29,515 nucleotides of DNA from Proteobacteria bacterium HN_bin10 (GTDB lineage: Bacteria > Pseudomonadota > Alphaproteobacteria > Caulobacterales > Aquidulcibacteraceae), in NCBI GenBank assembly GCA_002083515.1, contig LWDN01000046.1, forward strand, positions 1 to 29,515. Direction: 5' to 3'. This document shows positions 27,941-29,515 of this stretch, piece after piece. Made by a program: the position numbers and the translations under genes. The notes under the pieces were generated by a model, which did no database searches, was not told where the DNA came from, and worked only from the letters and a program-made list of their open reading frames with translations. Position 1 is the first letter of the stretch, and each line of letters begins with the position of its first letter.

Positions 27941-29515
27941 CGCTGACCCAGCCCGGCTGCCCGAGCGGTTTGGCGCCGCCGCCGGCGGATGCGCCGCGCG
28001 CCGATCCGGCGGCGTTCGTGCGTTCGAATGAGCGGGGCGAGAATGTCATCGAACTGCTGGTGCAGGGCGCGAAGTGCGCGGGCTGCATTCGAAAGATCGA
28101 GTCCGGCTTGTTGGCGCTGGGCGGCGTGCGCGATGCGCGCCTCAATCTCTCGACCGGGCGGCTGCGCGTGGCCTGGACGCCGGGCGCGCTGGCGCCGCGC
28201 GACATCACCGAAGCGCTGAGCCGGCTCGGCTATGGCGCCAGCGCCTTCGATCCCGCCGCGGCGGCGCGCAACGTCGACCAGGAAGGCCGCAGGCTGCTCC
28301 GCTATCTGGCCGTCGCCGGGTTCGCGGCGATGAACATCATGATGTTCTCGGTGCCGGTGTGGTCCGGCGCCGGCGAGATGGGCGAGAGCACCCGCACCTT
28401 GCTGCATTGGATTTCGGCACTGATCGCCATTCCGGCGGCGCTCTACGCAGCGCAGCCGTTCTTCCGTTCCGCCTGGTCGGCGCTCAGCGCCCGCCGCACC
28501 AATATGGACGTGCCGATTTCGCTGGCGGTGTTTCTCACGCTCGGCATTTCGATCGCCGAAACTATGCAGCGCGGTGAGCATGCGTATTTCGACGGAATCA
28601 CCATGCTGCTGTTTTTCCTGCTGGTCGGGCGCTATCTCGATCACAGGTTGCGCGAGCAGGCGCGCACGGCGGCGCGCGATCTCTTGGCGCTGCAATCGGT
28701 GACGGCGTCGCGTCTGGCGGCGGACGGCGCAGTGGCGGCCGTGGCCGCGAACGATATTGCGGTCGGCGATCGTCTGCTGTTGGCGGCGGGCGATCGCGCT
28801 GTCGTCGACGGCGTCATCGTCGACGGCGCCTCCGAACTCGACCGCTCGATGCTGACCGGCGAGACCCTGCCGCAGCCGGTGCGCGTCGGCGATGCGATCC
28901 ATGCCGGCGCCATCAATCTGCGCCAGAGTCTGATCGTGCGCGCCACCGCGCGCGCGCAGGACTCATCGATCGCTGAGCTGACGCGGCTGATCGAGGTCGG
29001 CGAACAGAGCCGCGCCCGTTACGTGCGCCTGGCCGACAAGGCGGCGTCGCTCTACGTGCCGGTGGTGCATTCGCTGGCCGCGCTCACTTTTCTCGGTTGG
29101 GCGTTCGGTCCGGCGCTGCTGCGTTTGGCCGGGATTGAGGCCGCCGATGTTGGCGTGCGCATCGCGCTCATGAACGCGGTGGCGGTGCTGATCATCACCT
29201 GCCCGTGCGCGCTGGGACTCGCGGTGCCGGCGGTGCAAGTGGTGGCCACGGGCCGGCTGTTCAAACGCGGCGTGCTGGTCAAGTCCGGCGATGCGCTCGA
29301 ACGCCTGGCGCAAGCCAATGTCGCGGTGTTCGACAAGACCGGCACGCTGACGCTCGGCAAACCGCGCCTCGTCAATGCGCCGCCGCGCGAGGCGTTGTTG
29401 GCGGCGGCGGCGCTGGCGTACGCGCTGTTTCGCTATTTCACGCGCGTGCGGGCGGCGCCCGTCGCCGCGCCGAAGCCCCTCGAGCCGCTGCACGTGCGCA
29501 CGCTGGCGGCGCTCG
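27928..29515 (+). CDS. ccoI: Copper-exporting P1B-type ATPase CcoI/FixI, 3' part outside window
   Basis: This inner-membrane P1B ATPase delivers copper for cbb3 assembly. 529 codons are visible. An extended N-terminus is followed by a metal-binding domain with C50-A-G-C53. Membrane helices start at about 128. The actuator domain has TGE at 310-312, the ion-site motif C425-P-C427 lies in ITCPCALGLAVPA, and phosphorylation Asp469 lies in DKTGTLTLGKP. All are intact. After Asp469 the expected Ser-x-His-Pro nucleotide-binding motif is not seen: at its place the frame reads F-R-Y503-F504, then a Pro/Ala/Arg-rich run to the window edge. This may be real divergence, a frameshift, or a sequence join. 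ATG 27928 overlaps ccoH by 13 bases. Because it has no stop in the window, its true length is unknown. Confidence 0.92.
   Translation, partial: MAAITLTQPGCPSGLAPPPADAPRADPAAFVRSNERGENVIELLVQGAKCAGCIRKIESGLLALGGVRDARLNLSTGRLRVAWTPGALAPRDITEALSRLGYGASAFDPAAAARNVDQEGRRLLRYLAVAGFAAMNIMMFSVPVWSGAGEMGESTRTLLHWISALIAIPAALYAAQPFFRSAWSALSARRTNMDVPISLAVFLTLGISIAETMQRGEHAYFDGITMLLFFLLVGRYLDHRLREQARTAARDLLALQSVTASRLAADGAVAAVAANDIAVGDRLLLAAGDRAVVDGVIVDGASELDRSMLTGETLPQPVRVGDAIHAGAINLRQSLIVRATARAQDSSIAELTRLIEVGEQSRARYVRLADKAASLYVPVVHSLAALTFLGWAFGPALLRLAGIEAADVGVRIALMNAVAVLIITCPCALGLAVPAVQVVATGRLFKRGVLVKSGDALERLAQANVAVFDKTGTLTLGKPRLVNAPPREALLAAAALAYALFRYFTRVRAAPVAAPKPLEPLHVRTLAAL

Noticed and set aside
27829..28902. 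357-residue minus-strand open frame
   Set aside because: Antisense to ccoH and ccoI; the plus frame carries the CxxC and TGE motifs of a copper ATPase.

Overview
The window is GC-rich bacterial DNA with densely packed genes. Many neighbours overlap by a few bases (ATGA, GTGA or longer), and nearly every gene casts long antisense shadow frames. The gene set suggests an aerobic or microaerobic alphaproteobacterium, perhaps Caulobacterales/Hyphomonadaceae-like: FixL/FixJ with a FixK-type Crp/Fnr regulator, a complete cbb3 oxidase locus, an FSA-size transaldolase and a MASE1 hybrid kinase. The taxon is an inference; there is no rRNA or other marker here.

Positions 1-6223 hold a coiled-coil membrane protein of unknown function coupled to a gene cut by the window edge, a CysQ/inositol-monophosphatase-family phosphatase, a nucleotide-sugar 4,6-dehydratase without the usual membrane domain, a lipoprotein, and an overlapping galU-pgl pair. 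Positions 6224-9614 hold a small membrane-anchored protein and divergent transaldolase and transketolase genes, so sugar-phosphate and UDP-sugar metabolism dominate the first third.

Positions 9615-16899 are rich in signalling genes. On the minus strand are a stand-alone receiver, a 1067-residue MASE1-PAS-PAS-kinase-receiver-HPt hybrid kinase and an OmpR-type regulator. Divergent from them are a second stand-alone receiver, a membrane-anchored helical-repeat protein and a processive family 2 glycosyltransferase. The last three look like a post-translationally controlled polysaccharide synthase unit.

Positions 16802-29515 form a low-oxygen respiration island. A FixK-like regulator is divergent from an overlapping run fixL-fixJ-receiver-usp-SDR-membrane protein. 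Next come a small cysteine-containing membrane gene on the minus strand, a perfect TTGAT-N4-ATCAA site, and ccoN-O-Q-P-G-H-I, the last cut by the window end. The regulator's E-x-x-S-R recognition helix matches the site in front of ccoN, and FixL keeps the haem histidine. Oxygen sensing, relay, regulator, target site and target oxidase therefore all lie within about 13 kb.

The least-explained items are: the second receiver in the same frame as fixJ directly after its stop codon; the Cys-containing membrane gene sharing the FixK site; the receiver/helical-repeat/glycosyltransferase unit; the soluble dehydratase; the coiled-coil membrane protein at the left edge; and the apparent loss of the His-Pro motif at the visible end of ccoI. 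No mobile element, CRISPR array, tRNA or rRNA was recognised. No gene-free stretch exceeds 300 bases.
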